Shown one piece after another: positions 36,701-46,794 of a stretch of DNA of 64,000 nt (positions are counted from its first letter, which is position 1; each line of letters begins with the position of its first letter). A model generated the notes under the pieces. It was given only the letters and a program-made list of their open reading frames with translations, was not told the origin of the DNA and made no database searches. The DNA is from Pelagibacteraceae bacterium AG-390-L03 (lineage in GTDB: Bacteria; Pseudomonadota; Alphaproteobacteria; Pelagibacterales; Pelagibacteraceae), in NCBI GenBank assembly GCA_003279685.1, contig QCHA01000003.1:57320-121319 (forward strand), given 5' to 3'. A program made the translations under genes and the position numbers.

Positions 36701-38122
36701 ATGATAGAAACTTTGAAAAAATTTGGTGCAAAAAAATTAGGTGGTTTAATCTTAATTGCGGTCATTATAATTGCTTTTGGCTTTGGTGGCTTTGGAGGAG
36801 GTTTTAGTACCAACAACCAAAACAACATCGCTAAAATTAATAAAACTAATGTAACTACTCAAGATTTTATGAACTATGTTAATGAAAGTGGAATTTCACA
36901 ACAAGCTATTAGAGAAAATTTAGAAAATAATATAATTGAGGAACTATTATCAGGTTTAATCTCGACAACTTTAATTGACTTAGAAGTAGAAGATTTTGAT
37001 CTTTCAATTACTGAATTAACAGTTTTAAAAAAGATTAAAGAAAACAAAAATTTTCAAGATGAGAATAACGTTTTTCAAAGAACTAAGTATGAAAAATTTT
37101 TACTATCAAACAATATGTCAGCACCTATGTTTGAATTACAATTAAAAAATCGTGAACTGCAAAAACATCTATTTGATTTTATTGGAGCTGGAACAATAAC
37201 TCCCAATTTTCTTACTAAAAAGAAATTTGAAGAAGAGAATAAATCTTTAGATCTTGAATATTTTGCAATGGAAAATCTTTATAAAGATAAAAATGAATAT
37301 ACTAATTTGGAAATTGAAAAATTTTTAGAGGAAAATAAAGAACAGTTAAAAAGTGAGTATATAGATTTTAAATATGCTGTTCTAAATCCTAAAAATTTAA
37401 TTGGTTTAGAAGAATTTAATCAAGAGTTTTTTGATGAAATAGATAAAATTGAAAATAGAATCTCTGAAGGAAGCAGTTTTGAATCTATTATTGAAAATTT
37501 AAGTGTAGTCGTAAATGAAGTAAAAGAATTCACTCCTACTACAACTGAAAAAAAAAATGAAGATAATATATATTCAAAAAGATCTACAAAATTAGACCTT
37601 ATTGAAGATGGAGATAATTTTTTATTATATAATATCAATAACCAATACGACAAAGTGCCAGATTTAACAGATGAAACTATCAAAAAAGGAATCCGTGAAT
37701 TGGTGTATCAAAAAGGTAAATTTGATAAAAATAAAAATATATTAGAAAACATTCAAAAAAATGAATTCGATAACAATAAGTTTAAAGAAATGGGTGGTTT
37801 TACTATTAAGTATATAACTATAAATTCAATTGATGATATTGAGAAATTTGAATCAAATTCAGTTAAAATGCTTTATTCTTTACCCATTAATTCTTTCACA
37901 TTAGTAAATGATAAGGAAAATAAAATATATTTAGTAAAACTAGTTAGCACAAAAAAAAATACATTTAGCGAAACTGATGAAGATTATCTAGATTTTGTTA
38001 ATAACCAAAATACTAATACCAGAAAAACTATTCTTCAATCTTACGATCAACTGCTAAATATAAAGTATCAAGTACAATTAAACCAAAAAACTATTGATAG
38101 AGTTAAAAATTATTTCAAATGA
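36701..38122 (+). CDS. PpiD-like membrane-anchored periplasmic chaperone
   Basis: A 473-residue protein with one N-terminal membrane helix (about 13-32), then a glycine-rich segment and a SurA-type N-terminal domain (INKTNVTTQDFMNYVNESGIS, LISTTLIDLEVEDFDLSITEL). In proteobacteria PpiD sits next to tpiA or trpE and helps fold secreted proteins. A clear parvulin core with GGDLG-type motif is not seen, so peptidyl-prolyl isomerase activity is doubtful and a chaperone-only role is likely. Overlaps trpE by 4 nt. Confidence 0.85.
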   Translation: MIETLKKFGAKKLGGLILIAVIIIAFGFGGFGGGFSTNNQNNIAKINKTNVTTQDFMNYVNESGISQQAIRENLENNIIEELLSGLISTTLIDLEVEDFDLSITELTVLKKIKENKNFQDENNVFQRTKYEKFLLSNNMSAPMFELQLKNRELQKHLFDFIGAGTITPNFLTKKKFEEENKSLDLEYFAMENLYKDKNEYTNLEIEKFLEENKEQLKSEYIDFKYAVLNPKNLIGLEEFNQEFFDEIDKIENRISEGSSFESIIENLSVVVNEVKEFTPTTTEKKNEDNIYSKRSTKLDLIEDGDNFLLYNINNQYDKVPDLTDETIKKGIRELVYQKGKFDKNKNILENIQKNEFDNNKFKEMGGFTIKYITINSIDDIEKFESNSVKMLYSLPINSFTLVNDKENKIYLVKLVSTKKNTFSETDEDYLDFVNNQNTNTRKTILQSYDQLLNIKYQVQLNQKTIDRVKNYFK

Positions 38123-39579
38123 TAATCAATCGAAACTTCAAGGATTTTAAGTTTCGACATAGAAGCAAAAAAAATCAAATTATCTATACTTCTAAAAAAG
38201 TCAAAAATGATAATGAGGTAATTAATTTAATTGATAATTTTTTAATTGAAAAAAATAGCTTTATTTTTGAGTCTGTTGAAAAAGGCAAGATAAAAGGAAG
38301 ATTTACTATTTTTGGCAAAAATCCTGATAAAATTTGGGAATTTAATAACAAAAATTCTTATCTAATTAAAAACAAAAAAAAAATTAAATTAAAAGATAAG
38401 CCAGAAGAATTAATAGAAAAGATAATTGAGGAGTTTAAATTTGAAACTCCTAAAGAATTACCAAAGATTTGTTCTTTAATCTCAGGATATTTCTCATACG
38501 ACTCCATTAGATATATCGAAAAAATCCCTAACAAATGTAAAAATGATCTTAATTTACCAGACGTTAGACTGCTAAGGCCTAGAACTCTTGTAATTCATGA
38601 TAATTTAAAAAACGAAATATTTTATATAATTAATATATTTAATGATGAAAAAATTACAAATTATCAAAAGAAATTTGATGATATAAATTCTGAACTTTTC
38701 AAACTTACAATTCAATCTTCTTTAAAAAATTTAAATAAATCCAAGAGTAATGCTCTTAAAGAAATTAAAGTTAAGTCCAATACACCTAAACACAAATTTC
38801 TTAGTATGGTTAACAAAGCAAAAAAATACATTAAATTAGGTGATATTTTTCAAGTAGTTTTGAGCCAAAGGTTTGAAGCAAAACTTACAAAAAACCCTCT
38901 TGAGATTTATAAAAAATTAAGGGTTACAAACCCCTCTCCTTTCATGTTTTTCTTCAATTTTGACGATTTTCAAATAGTTGGGGCTAGTCCTGAAATACTG
39001 GTAAGATTAAGAGATAACAAGATAACTGTAAGACCAATAGCTGGAACAAGACCAAGAGGAAAAACAAAAAAAGAAGATCTTTATTACGAAAAAGATTTGT
39101 TAAAAGATAAAAAAGAATTGTCAGAACATTTAATGCTTTTAGATCTAGGTAGAAATGATGCGGGTAAAGTTTCTAAAATAAATTCTATTAAAGTCACTGA
39201 GAGTTTTATTATTGAGAGATATTCACATGTCATGCATATAGTTTCTAATGTAATAGGAGAATATAATAAAAAGTTCTCAAAATTTAAATCATTATTGGCA
39301 GGCTTTCCAGCTGGCACAGTATCTGGAGCTCCTAAAATAAGAGCTATGGAAATTATTGATGAATTAGAAACAACAAGAAGAAAAGTATATGCGGGAGGTA
39401 TTGGATATTTTTCAGCAAACGGAGAATTTGATACTTGTATTGCTTTAAGAACAGCTGTTGCAAAAAATAAAAAATTTTATGTTCAAGCTGGTGCTGGGAT
39501 CGTTGCAGACAGCAAACCAATAAAAGAATATGAAGAAACAATAAACAAAGCTAAAGCTTTAATTAATGCATTGAGATAA
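38119..39579 (+). CDS. trpE: Anthranilate synthase component I TrpE
   Basis: Makes anthranilate from chorismate and ammonia supplied by TrpG. 486 residues. Seen: N-terminal tryptophan feedback-site motif FESVEKGKIKGRFTIFG, RPIAGTRPRGKTKKED, LDLGRNDAGKVS, and FPAGTVSGAPKIRAMEII. It starts inside ppiD, so no leader peptide or attenuator precedes it; regulation of the trp genes must come from further upstream or by feedback. trpG follows with a 1-nt overlap. Confidence 0.96.
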   Translation: MIINRNFKDFKFRHRSKKNQIIYTSKKVKNDNEVINLIDNFLIEKNSFIFESVEKGKIKGRFTIFGKNPDKIWEFNNKNSYLIKNKKKIKLKDKPEELIEKIIEEFKFETPKELPKICSLISGYFSYDSIRYIEKIPNKCKNDLNLPDVRLLRPRTLVIHDNLKNEIFYIINIFNDEKITNYQKKFDDINSELFKLTIQSSLKNLNKSKSNALKEIKVKSNTPKHKFLSMVNKAKKYIKLGDIFQVVLSQRFEAKLTKNPLEIYKKLRVTNPSPFMFFFNFDDFQIVGASPEILVRLRDNKITVRPIAGTRPRGKTKKEDLYYEKDLLKDKKELSEHLMLLDLGRNDAGKVSKINSIKVTESFIIERYSHVMHIVSNVIGEYNKKFSKFKSLLAGFPAGTVSGAPKIRAMEIIDELETTRRKVYAGGIGYFSANGEFDTCIALRTAVAKNKKFYVQAGAGIVADSKPIKEYEETINKAKALINALR

Positions 39580-40145
39580 TGAAAATATTACTAATTGATA
39601 ATTACGATAGTTTTACATTTAACCTTTATCATTATCTTTCATCTTTAAAAACAAAAGTCGATGTCGTCAGAAATGATAAAATTACTTCAAAAGAAATTAT
39701 TAAAAAAAGATATAATAAAATTGTAATTTCGCCTGGACCTGGGAATCCAAATCAATCGGGAAATTGTTTGAATATTTTAAAAACCTTATATAAAGATCTT
39801 CCATTTCTTGGAGTGTGCCTGGGACATCAAATCATAGGTCAAGTTTTTGGATCAAAAATTATTCAAACAAAAAAATTAATGCATGGAAAAACAAGTAAAA
39901 TCAAATCTAGACAAATTGGGATTTTAAAAAATCTTCCAAGATCATTTGAAGCCACAAGATATCATAGTTTAATTATTGATAAAAAATCCTTATCTGAAAA
40001 TTTAGAAATTACTGCTGAAACAAATGATGGATTAATCATGGGTGTTCAACATAAAAAATACAATATTCATGGTGTACAATTCCATCCAGAAAGTATTAAA
40101 ACTAAATTAGGAATGAAAATATTAAAGAACTTTATAAATTATTAA
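39579..40145 (+). CDS. trpG: Anthranilate synthase component II TrpG
   Basis: Class I glutamine amidotransferase that feeds ammonia to TrpE. 188 residues. Seen: IDNYDSFTFNLYHYL, the oxyanion strand SPGPGNPNQSG, nucleophile Cys in GVCLGHQIIGQ, and the His/Glu pair in GVQFHPESI. Overlaps trpE by 1 nt; trpD starts 3 nt on. Confidence 0.96.
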   Translation: MKILLIDNYDSFTFNLYHYLSSLKTKVDVVRNDKITSKEIIKKRYNKIVISPGPGNPNQSGNCLNILKTLYKDLPFLGVCLGHQIIGQVFGSKIIQTKKLMHGKTSKIKSRQIGILKNLPRSFEATRYHSLIIDKKSLSENLEITAETNDGLIMGVQHKKYNIHGVQFHPESIKTKLGMKILKNFINY

Positions 40146-40148
40146 TTT

Positions 40149-41141
40149 ATGGAACTAATTTTAGAAAAATTAAGAAAAAAAGAGGATTTAACTTTTGAAG
40201 AAAGTAAATCTGCTTTTGAATTGTTAATGACGGGCAAAGCGAATGAAGACGAAATTTACGATTTTTTAACGCTACTCTCTGAAAAAGGTGAAGTTTCAGA
40301 TGAAATTGCTGGTGGTGTTTATGTCCTTAGAGAAAAATCAAAAAGAGTAAACGTAACTGATTGTGTTGATACCTGTGGAACAGGTGGTGATGGCATGAAT
40401 ACCTTAAATATTTCCACTGCATCGGCTTTACTTTTAGCAAGTATGGGCACAAAAGTAGCCAAACATGGGAATAAAGCTGTCTCATCAAAATGTGGGTCTG
40501 GTGATGTTTTAGAGGCACTTAAAATTAAAATAAATCTTGAGCCAAACGACATAGAAAAAGAGATTAATAATAATAACTTTGGTTTTATGTTTGCGCCAAA
40601 CTATCATAGTGCAATGAGATTTGTTGGACCTGTAAGAAAGAAAATCGGCAAAAGAACTATTTTTAATATGATTGGTCCGTTAAGCAACCCTGCATTAGTT
40701 AATAGACAAGTTGTAGGAGTATTCGATAAAAAATTACTTACAATATTTGCTGAAGGACTTAAAAACCTAGGTATAAAATTTGCATGGATTGTAAATAGTG
40801 ATGATGGTTTAGATGAAATTTCTCCATACGCAAATACAAATGTTATTCAATTAAAAGATGAAAAAATATCTAAAATTATAATTGATCCAAAAATTCTTAA
40901 TGTAAATGCAGAAAAATTTGAAAATTTAATTGGAGATGATGCTAACTTCAATGCTGATAAAATGATTGAAATTTTTAAAGGTAAAGATAATGATTTTTCA
41001 AAAGCTGTTTGTTTAAATTCAGCTGCTGGATTAATAGTTAGTGAAAAATTCACAGAATTTTCTGATGCTTATAATTTTTGTAGAGAGTTTATTTTATCAG
41101 GTAAGGCCTATTTACATTTAGAAAAAATACAAAATGTCTGA
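40149..41141 (+). CDS. trpD: Anthranilate phosphoribosyltransferase TrpD
   Basis: Second tryptophan-specific step: attaches phosphoribose to anthranilate. 330 residues. Seen: DTCGTGGDGMNTLNISTASA (pyrophosphate loop), KHGNKAVSSKCGSGDVLEAL, FMFAPNYHSAMRFV, and FNMIGPLSNPA. trpC overlaps its 3' end by 8 nt. Confidence 0.96.
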   Translation: MELILEKLRKKEDLTFEESKSAFELLMTGKANEDEIYDFLTLLSEKGEVSDEIAGGVYVLREKSKRVNVTDCVDTCGTGGDGMNTLNISTASALLLASMGTKVAKHGNKAVSSKCGSGDVLEALKIKINLEPNDIEKEINNNNFGFMFAPNYHSAMRFVGPVRKKIGKRTIFNMIGPLSNPALVNRQVVGVFDKKLLTIFAEGLKNLGIKFAWIVNSDDGLDEISPYANTNVIQLKDEKISKIIIDPKILNVNAEKFENLIGDDANFNADKMIEIFKGKDNDFSKAVCLNSAAGLIVSEKFTEFSDAYNFCREFILSGKAYLHLEKIQNV

Positions 41142-41925
41142 AAATATATTAAATAATATAATCACAAAAAAAATTGAAAGAGTCGATACTCTTAAGAAAT
41201 CCATAAGTTTGGACTCTTTAAATGAAATTATTGATAAAAATAATAATTTTATTAATTTTAAAGAAAAAATTCAAAATAATATAATTCAAGATAAAATCTC
41301 AATTATAGCTGAAATCAAAAAAGCAAGTCCTTCAGCAGGAGTAATTATAGAAGATTATAATCCTGTTCAAATTGCTAAAATTTATAACGAAAATAATGTA
41401 ACTTGCTTATCTGTTCTTACCGAGGAAGATTTTTTTTTAGGAAATTTAATTCATATCAGTAAAATTAAACAAAAATTTAACTTACCAATTTTATGTAAAG
41501 ATTTTTTTATTGATAAATTTCAAATACCTTTAGCAAAGAGTTATGGTGCTGATGCTATTTTAATTATTCTGGCGGGAGTATCAGATGATTTAGCTAATGA
41601 ATTATATGAAGAAGCATTAAAATTTAACATGTCAGTTATCGTTGAAGTGCATACTTTAGAAGAAGCGAAAAAAGCTTTGAATTTTAAAGAAGCTTTAATT
41701 GGAATTAACAATAGAAACTTAAAAACACTTAAAACTGATATTGATACAACCTACGATATTTATAATGTGCTTTTAAATCATCAAGGACCTTTAATTTCTG
41801 AGAGTGGAATTAAAACAAAAGATGAACTTTTGGATTTGAAGAATAAAACTTCTATAAAAACTTTTTTAATTGGTGAATCACTTTTAAAAAATTTGTCAGA
41901 AAATTCTATTTTCTCAGTTTTATAG
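41134..41925 (+). CDS. trpC: Indole-3-glycerol-phosphate synthase TrpC
   Basis: Closes the indole ring. 263 residues, TIM barrel. Seen: SIIAEIKKASPSAGVI with the catalytic Lys, LTEEDFFLGNLIHI, LCKDFFIDKFQI, VEVHTLEEAKKA, IGINNRNLKTLKTD and ISESGI. Last gene of trpEGDC; trpF, trpB and trpA are not in the window. An 89-nt gap with two SOS boxes separates it from lexA. Confidence 0.96.
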   Translation: MSENILNNIITKKIERVDTLKKSISLDSLNEIIDKNNNFINFKEKIQNNIIQDKISIIAEIKKASPSAGVIIEDYNPVQIAKIYNENNVTCLSVLTEEDFFLGNLIHISKIKQKFNLPILCKDFFIDKFQIPLAKSYGADAILIILAGVSDDLANELYEEALKFNMSVIVEVHTLEEAKKALNFKEALIGINNRNLKTLKTDIDTTYDIYNVLLNHQGPLISESGIKTKDELLDLKNKTSIKTFLIGESLLKNLSENSIFSVL

Positions 41926-41975
41926 TTAAATTATCCCCTAATTTACTAAGTTTTTTTACTGTTGTTTATTTATAA

Positions 41976-42012
41976 GAACTTTTATAGAACATTATTTGTA
42001 CGATATTTGTTC
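41976..42012 (+). promoter_or_regulatory. Two LexA (SOS) boxes upstream of lexA
   Basis: GAAC-N7-GAAC at 41976-41990 is an exact alphaproteobacterial SOS box (GTTC-N7-GTTC on the other strand). A second, one mismatch off (GTAC-N7-GTTC), at 41998-42012 ends 2 nt before the lexA ATG. The spacing suggests tight autorepression, with the second site covering the ribosome-binding area. Confidence 0.85.
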
Positions 42013-42014
42013 TT

Positions 42015-42692
42015 ATGCTTACTAAAAAACAAAAAAACCTGCTTTTATTTATCAACAAGAAGTTGAGAAGTTCTGGTGTCTCACCCTCTTATGAGGAAAT
42101 GAAACAGTCGTTAAATCTAAAATCTAAATCAGGTATCCATAGATTAATTAGTGCATTAGAGGAAAGAGGATTTATTAAAAGGTTAGCCCACAAGGCAAGA
42201 GCGTTAGAAGTAATTAAATTGCCAGAAACAGCTTCTGCAAATGATATTTATAACAGTTTCTCACCTAGTGTAATTAAAGGTGGTTTAGATGAGGTTAATA
42301 TTAATTCTGATGAAATGGAAGTTCCTGTTCTTGGGAAAATAGCTGCTGGTACTCCAGTTGAAGCTATCCAAAATGAAGTGTCAAGAATTCCTTTGCCTAA
42401 CAATCTAGAAAAAAATGGTGATTACTTTGGATTAAAAGTTCAGGGAGACTCTATGATCGAAGCTGGTATCAATGAAGGTGACACTGTTATTATAAGAAGA
42501 ACTGATACTGCTGATAATGGAAAAATTGTTGTAGCTTTAATCGATGAGCATGAAGCAATGCTCAAAAGAATTCGTAAAAAAGGTAAAGTTGTTGCGCTTG
42601 AAAGTGCCAATAGAAACTATGAAACTAAGATTTTTGGACCTGATAGAGTAAAAGTTCAAGGAGTTTTAGTATCTTTATATAGAAACTTTTAA
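42015..42692 (+). CDS. lexA: LexA SOS repressor
   Basis: Self-cleaving repressor of the DNA-damage response. 225 residues. N-terminal winged HTH (KQKNLLLFINKKLRSSGVSPSYEEM, LKSKSGIHRLISALEERGFI). Cleavage site Ala-Gly in KIAAGTPVEAI. Catalytic Ser in VQGDSMIEAGI and Lys in HEAMLKRIRK. Two SOS boxes lie directly upstream, so it represses itself. gltX follows by 22 nt. Confidence 0.97.
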   Translation: MLTKKQKNLLLFINKKLRSSGVSPSYEEMKQSLNLKSKSGIHRLISALEERGFIKRLAHKARALEVIKLPETASANDIYNSFSPSVIKGGLDEVNINSDEMEVPVLGKIAAGTPVEAIQNEVSRIPLPNNLEKNGDYFGLKVQGDSMIEAGINEGDTVIIRRTDTADNGKIVVALIDEHEAMLKRIRKKGKVVALESANRNYETKIFGPDRVKVQGVLVSLYRNF

Positions 42693-42714
42693 GAAAATAG
42701 TCTAAACAACACTG

Positions 42715-44115
42715 ATGTCAAAAGTAGCAACTAGATTTGCTCCATCACCTACTGGAGCTCTTCATATTGGAGGTGTAAGAACAGCACTATTTAACTGGTT
42801 ATTTTCAAAAAATCAGAAAGGAACATTTCACCTTAGAATTGAAGATACTGACAAAGAAAGATCTAAAGATGAACATAAAATTCAAATTATTAAATCTTTA
42901 AAGTGGCTTGGTATAGAACATGATGGTGAAGAATATGTTCAATCAACTAAAATTAATGATCACATAGATGTAGCAAATGAACTACTCAAAAATGGAAATG
43001 CTTATAAATGTTACTGTTCTAGTGAAGAAATTGAAGAACAAAAAAAGAGAGCTAGACAAAAAAAACTTCCCTATATCTATAATAGAAAATGGAGAGATAT
43101 ACCAGAATCTGAAGCTCCTAAGGATATTAGACCAGTAATAAGATTTAAAAGTAAAATTGAAGGATCATCAATCCTAAAAGATTTAGTTCAAGGTGATGTT
43201 GAAATTGATAATAACACAATTGAAGATTTTATAATTTTAAGAAATGATGGTACTCCAACTTATAATTTGTCTGCCACTGTCGATGATCACCAAATGAATA
43301 TGACACATATTATTAGAGGAGATGATCATAAGATTAACACTTTCAAACAAATGCAAATTTATTTAGCAATGAACTGGGATTTACCAAAATTTGCGCATAT
43401 ACCTCTAATTCACACAATAGAAGGTAAAAAATTATCAAAAAGAGATAATGCTTCAACACTAGATGATTATTCTAAAATTGGAATTATGCCTGATGCTTTA
43501 AGGAATTATTTACTAAGATTAGGTTGGTCTTTTGAGGATAAAGAAATATTTACACTAGAAGAAAGTATTGAGCACTTTAACTTAGAAGGAATTGGTAAAT
43601 CTCCCTCTAAACTAGATTTGAGCAGAATTTTATCGATGAATGAGTATTATATAAAAAACATTGACGAAAATGAGCTTTATAAACATCTGGTAGAATACTG
43701 TGAAATTTATAAAGAAAAAATAAATCCAGCAAAAGAAGTAAAAATTAAATCATCTTTATCTTTTCTCAAAAATAAAGCAAAAACTTTAGAAGATATTTAT
43801 AATAATGCAAAATACATAATATTAGATGAAGTAAAATTTGAAGATGAGGATTTAAAATTAATAGATGAAAAGGCAAAAAAAATTATTAAAGAATTTAATA
43901 ATAATCTAACAGCTATAGAAAACTTAAATAAAGAAAATCTTGAACCAATCGTAAATGAATTAATAAAAAAATATGAAACAAATTTTAAAGGAGTTGGACA
44001 ACCATTAAGAGTGTCTTTAACCGGTTCGAAATTTGGTCCAGGACTTTATGATATTATAATTTCTTTAGGTAAGGAAGAGGTTAAAAAAAGGTTAGAAAGC
44101 AAGGTACTTACTTAA
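42715..44115 (+). CDS. gltX: Glutamyl-tRNA synthetase GltX
   Basis: Charges tRNA-Glu, and often tRNA-Gln in alphaproteobacteria, for later amidation. Class I, 466 residues. Seen: HIGH-type motif in FAPSPTGALHIGGVRTALFN, and KMSKS-type motif in GKKLSKRDNAST. The C-terminal anticodon-binding domain is helical. The 3' end overlaps the convergent lpxB gene by 24 nt. Confidence 0.95.
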   Translation: MSKVATRFAPSPTGALHIGGVRTALFNWLFSKNQKGTFHLRIEDTDKERSKDEHKIQIIKSLKWLGIEHDGEEYVQSTKINDHIDVANELLKNGNAYKCYCSSEEIEEQKKRARQKKLPYIYNRKWRDIPESEAPKDIRPVIRFKSKIEGSSILKDLVQGDVEIDNNTIEDFIILRNDGTPTYNLSATVDDHQMNMTHIIRGDDHKINTFKQMQIYLAMNWDLPKFAHIPLIHTIEGKKLSKRDNASTLDDYSKIGIMPDALRNYLLRLGWSFEDKEIFTLEESIEHFNLEGIGKSPSKLDLSRILSMNEYYIKNIDENELYKHLVEYCEIYKEKINPAKEVKIKSSLSFLKNKAKTLEDIYNNAKYIILDEVKFEDEDLKLIDEKAKKIIKEFNNNLTAIENLNKENLEPIVNELIKKYETNFKGVGQPLRVSLTGSKFGPGLYDIIISLGKEEVKKRLESKVLT

Positions 44116-45228
44116 AATTGAAGCTGACTCATTTGAAGAAGATGTTTTAGATTTAATACCCTCTAAAGTTTTGTTACAATCACTCAATTGCTTTTCTATT
44201 AAACTTGGATTTTTTAAAAAATATATAACTGTATTAAAAATTTCTCTAGCATTACATTCTTTTTGTAATAATTCTGGAATTACTTCTCTGCCATTTATTA
44301 TATTTATAATATTAGCAAATTTAACATTTACTAATAATTTAAAAATCATAAAGTTTATATAGCTTAATTTATAAATTATTATTGACGGAACATTTGCGCT
44401 TGAAATTTGAAGTGAGACAGTACCTGATTTGGAAACTGCAAATATAGAATTAGATAAAATTTGTGATTTAATATTTTCATCAGAAACAACATCTACGTTA
44501 TTAAAATCGGTACTATTTATTTTATTAATAATAGAATCTTTATTTTCATCTGTAGCATGAAAAACAAAAGAATAAATATTTTCTTTTTTATTCATGAGTT
44601 TAATAAAGTCTAACAATATTGGTAAAAGTATATTTATTTCTGATTTACGACTACCAGGAAAAATTGATATAATTTTCTTATCTTTAGATATCAAATCATT
44701 TAAATTTGTTTTTACATTTTCGTTTTTTTCAATTAGCGGATGACCTACGAATGTAGTTTTAATATTTTCTAGTTCAAAATATTTTTTTTCAAAATTAAAT
44801 AATAAAAGTATATGATCTATAAATTTTTTAATTTTTTTAACTCTATTTTTTCGCCAAACCCAAACTTGAGGGGCAACATAATGTATTGTTTTAATATTAT
44901 TATTTATCTTTTTAACTCTTTCAGCTACCCTTAATGTAAAATCTGGGCTATCAACACTAAACAATATATCTGGATTAAACTTTATAATTTCATCAACTGT
45001 CTTATTTATTCTGTTCCTTATCTTAAAAATATTAAGCAATACGCTTGTAAACCCAAGATAAGTTATTTCTTTAAGTTCAAAAATTGATTGAATTCCAAGC
45101 TTTTTAATATGAGTACCACCAACTGATAAATACTCAACATTAGTGTTTTGTATCATTAGCTTTGAAATAACTGTTGAAGCTAATTTATCTCCAGAGGGCT
45201 CCCCTGTTAAAATAAATACTTTCTTCAT
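44092..45228 (-). CDS. lpxB: Lipid-A-disaccharide synthase LpxB
   Basis: Joins UDP-2,3-diacylglucosamine and lipid X into the lipid A disaccharide. 378 residues, GT19. Seen: LTGEPSGDKLASTVI, YVAPQVWVWRKNRVKKI, FVGHPLIE, and the nucleotide-binding FPGSRKSEI. Last gene of the lpx run; overlaps lpxI by 4 nt and gltX convergently. Confidence 0.95.
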   Translation of the reverse strand: MKKVFILTGEPSGDKLASTVISKLMIQNTNVEYLSVGGTHIKKLGIQSIFELKEITYLGFTSVLLNIFKIRNRINKTVDEIIKFNPDILFSVDSPDFTLRVAERVKKINNNIKTIHYVAPQVWVWRKNRVKKIKKFIDHILLLFNFEKKYFELENIKTTFVGHPLIEKNENVKTNLNDLISKDKKIISIFPGSRKSEINILLPILLDFIKLMNKKENIYSFVFHATDENKDSIINKINSTDFNNVDVVSDENIKSQILSNSIFAVSKSGTVSLQISSANVPSIIIYKLSYINFMIFKLLVNVKFANIINIINGREVIPELLQKECNAREIFNTVIYFLKNPSLIEKQLSDCNKTLEGIKSKTSSSNESASILSKYLAF

Positions 45229-46010
45229 ATAATTTTAATAAATATCTTGTGTTTATTAGCAAAGCTTATGCATTTTTCTTTATCTAAGAAAATATTTTTC
45301 TTTGATTTTAGAACAATACCTTTTAACCCATATTTCTTACAATCTTTTAATGTATTAAGACCGATTGTTGGTAAATCCATTCTTAAATCCTGTTTTTTCT
45401 TAGGTAATTTAATTAAAATTCCTGCTGATCCTTTTTTTAACTTTGATAGCATTTTTTTAGTTCCTTGATTTCCTTCAGAAGCTATAACTTTTTCATCTTT
45501 TACAATTAATGCCTGAACATGATCTAAACTATTCAATTGATTAAAATAAAGAACTCCTTTTTTAATAGATTTTATTTCTTTAGAGTTTGGTTTTAGTTTT
45601 GTGTAATTTTTAGCTTTTAATGATAGCTCTGGATTAAAAAAATTTGAACTAATAACTTTTATTTTCTCTTTTTCCAATATCTTGATAATTGCCTTTATAA
45701 TTGCTGCATCCCCTGATTTAGCAGCTTTAATTACACTTGGCATATAATAAATACCTTTAAGATCAAGTCTTAGTGTTGAAAATTTAGGTTTAGCTATTTT
45801 TCCTGCAAACAAAACTTTTTTTGATTTTTTCTCTTTAATTAGATTTATTATTTTTCCAAATTTACCAATACTTATTCGATTTGAATTTATATTTTGCTTA
45901 AATTTATTATTTTTTGAAAAATCTATTATAAAATATTTTTTTTTTAATTTTATAATTTTGTTAAGAATAATTTCTGAAAAATCAGTATCGCCTAAAAATA
46001 ATCCAATCAT
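45225..46010 (-). CDS. lpxI: UDP-2,3-diacylglucosamine hydrolase LpxI
   Basis: Cleaves UDP-2,3-diacylglucosamine to lipid X; alphaproteobacteria use LpxI where gammaproteobacteria use LpxH. 261 residues. Seen: DLKGIYYMPSVIKAAKSGDAA (family DUF1009 core), LNSLDHVQALIVKDEKVIASEG and MDLPTIGLNTL. Its presence argues that the calcineurin-like enzyme at 5392 is not LpxH. Placed between lpxA and lpxB. Confidence 0.92.
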   Translation of the reverse strand: MIGLFLGDTDFSEIILNKIIKLKKKYFIIDFSKNNKFKQNINSNRISIGKFGKIINLIKEKKSKKVLFAGKIAKPKFSTLRLDLKGIYYMPSVIKAAKSGDAAIIKAIIKILEKEKIKVISSNFFNPELSLKAKNYTKLKPNSKEIKSIKKGVLYFNQLNSLDHVQALIVKDEKVIASEGNQGTKKMLSKLKKGSAGILIKLPKKKQDLRMDLPTIGLNTLKDCKKYGLKGIVLKSKKNIFLDKEKCISFANKHKIFIKII

Positions 46011-46011
46011 T

Positions 46012-46794
46012 TTATTTAGAAAAAGGAGTGCAGATTGGTCTTTTTTTATCTTTTTCTAAAAAATTAACCACTTCTAAAACTAAATCACTCTTTTTAAAAT
46101 CTTCATTTAAATTATTCAAATTATCAGTTAAGTTTTCATTTCTAAATATTTCCTTATAAGCATTGCTTAGAGTCATTATTTCTTTATTTGGAATATTCTT
46201 TCTTCTAAGACCAATGAGATTTAAACCTTGTAAAATACTTCTATTACCATGAGCTATTCCGTAAGGTATTATGTCTCTTACAACCCCACACATCCCACCA
46301 ATCATTGCAGACCTACCAACTCTAGTAAATTGCTGAACTGCAGAATTACCACCGATAATAACATTATCTTCAATTTCTGCATGACCACCTAGTGGAACAT
46401 TGTTAGCCAAAATTACATCATTTCCAACCATACAATCATGAGCGATATGAGAAGAAACCATAAATAAACAGTTATTACCTATTTTTGTTAATCCACCTCC
46501 TCCTTTTGTACCTGGATTAATAGTAACGTATTCTCTAATTTTATTATTATCTCCAATCTCAAGCTTGGTTTCTTCGCCAGCAAATTTTAAATCTTGAGGA
46601 TCGTTACCAATTGAGGAAAAAGGATATATCTTATTATTTATACCTATTTTAGTATTACCTAGTATGCTTACATGAGATTGAATATCTGAATTATCATTTA
46701 TTTCAACATTTGGACCAATGATCGAATAGGCTCCGATTTTTACATTAGAAGAAATTTTTGCCTTAGAATCTACAATTGCTGTTTTGTGTATCAT
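46012..46794 (-). CDS. lpxA: UDP-GlcNAc acyltransferase LpxA
   Basis: First step of lipid A synthesis: 3-O-acylation of UDP-GlcNAc. 260 residues. Left-handed beta-helix of hexapeptide repeats (KIGAYSIIGPNVEI, NTKIGINNKIYPFSSIG), catalytic His in SSHIAHDCMVGND, GHAEIEDNVIIGG, and the C-terminal helical part after GLRRKNIP. Overlaps lpxD by 4 nt. Confidence 0.95.
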   Translation of the reverse strand: MIHKTAIVDSKAKISSNVKIGAYSIIGPNVEINDNSDIQSHVSILGNTKIGINNKIYPFSSIGNDPQDLKFAGEETKLEIGDNNKIREYVTINPGTKGGGGLTKIGNNCLFMVSSHIAHDCMVGNDVILANNVPLGGHAEIEDNVIIGGNSAVQQFTRVGRSAMIGGMCGVVRDIIPYGIAHGNRSILQGLNLIGLRRKNIPNKEIMTLSNAYKEIFRNENLTDNLNNLNEDFKKSDLVLEVVNFLEKDKKRPICTPFSK

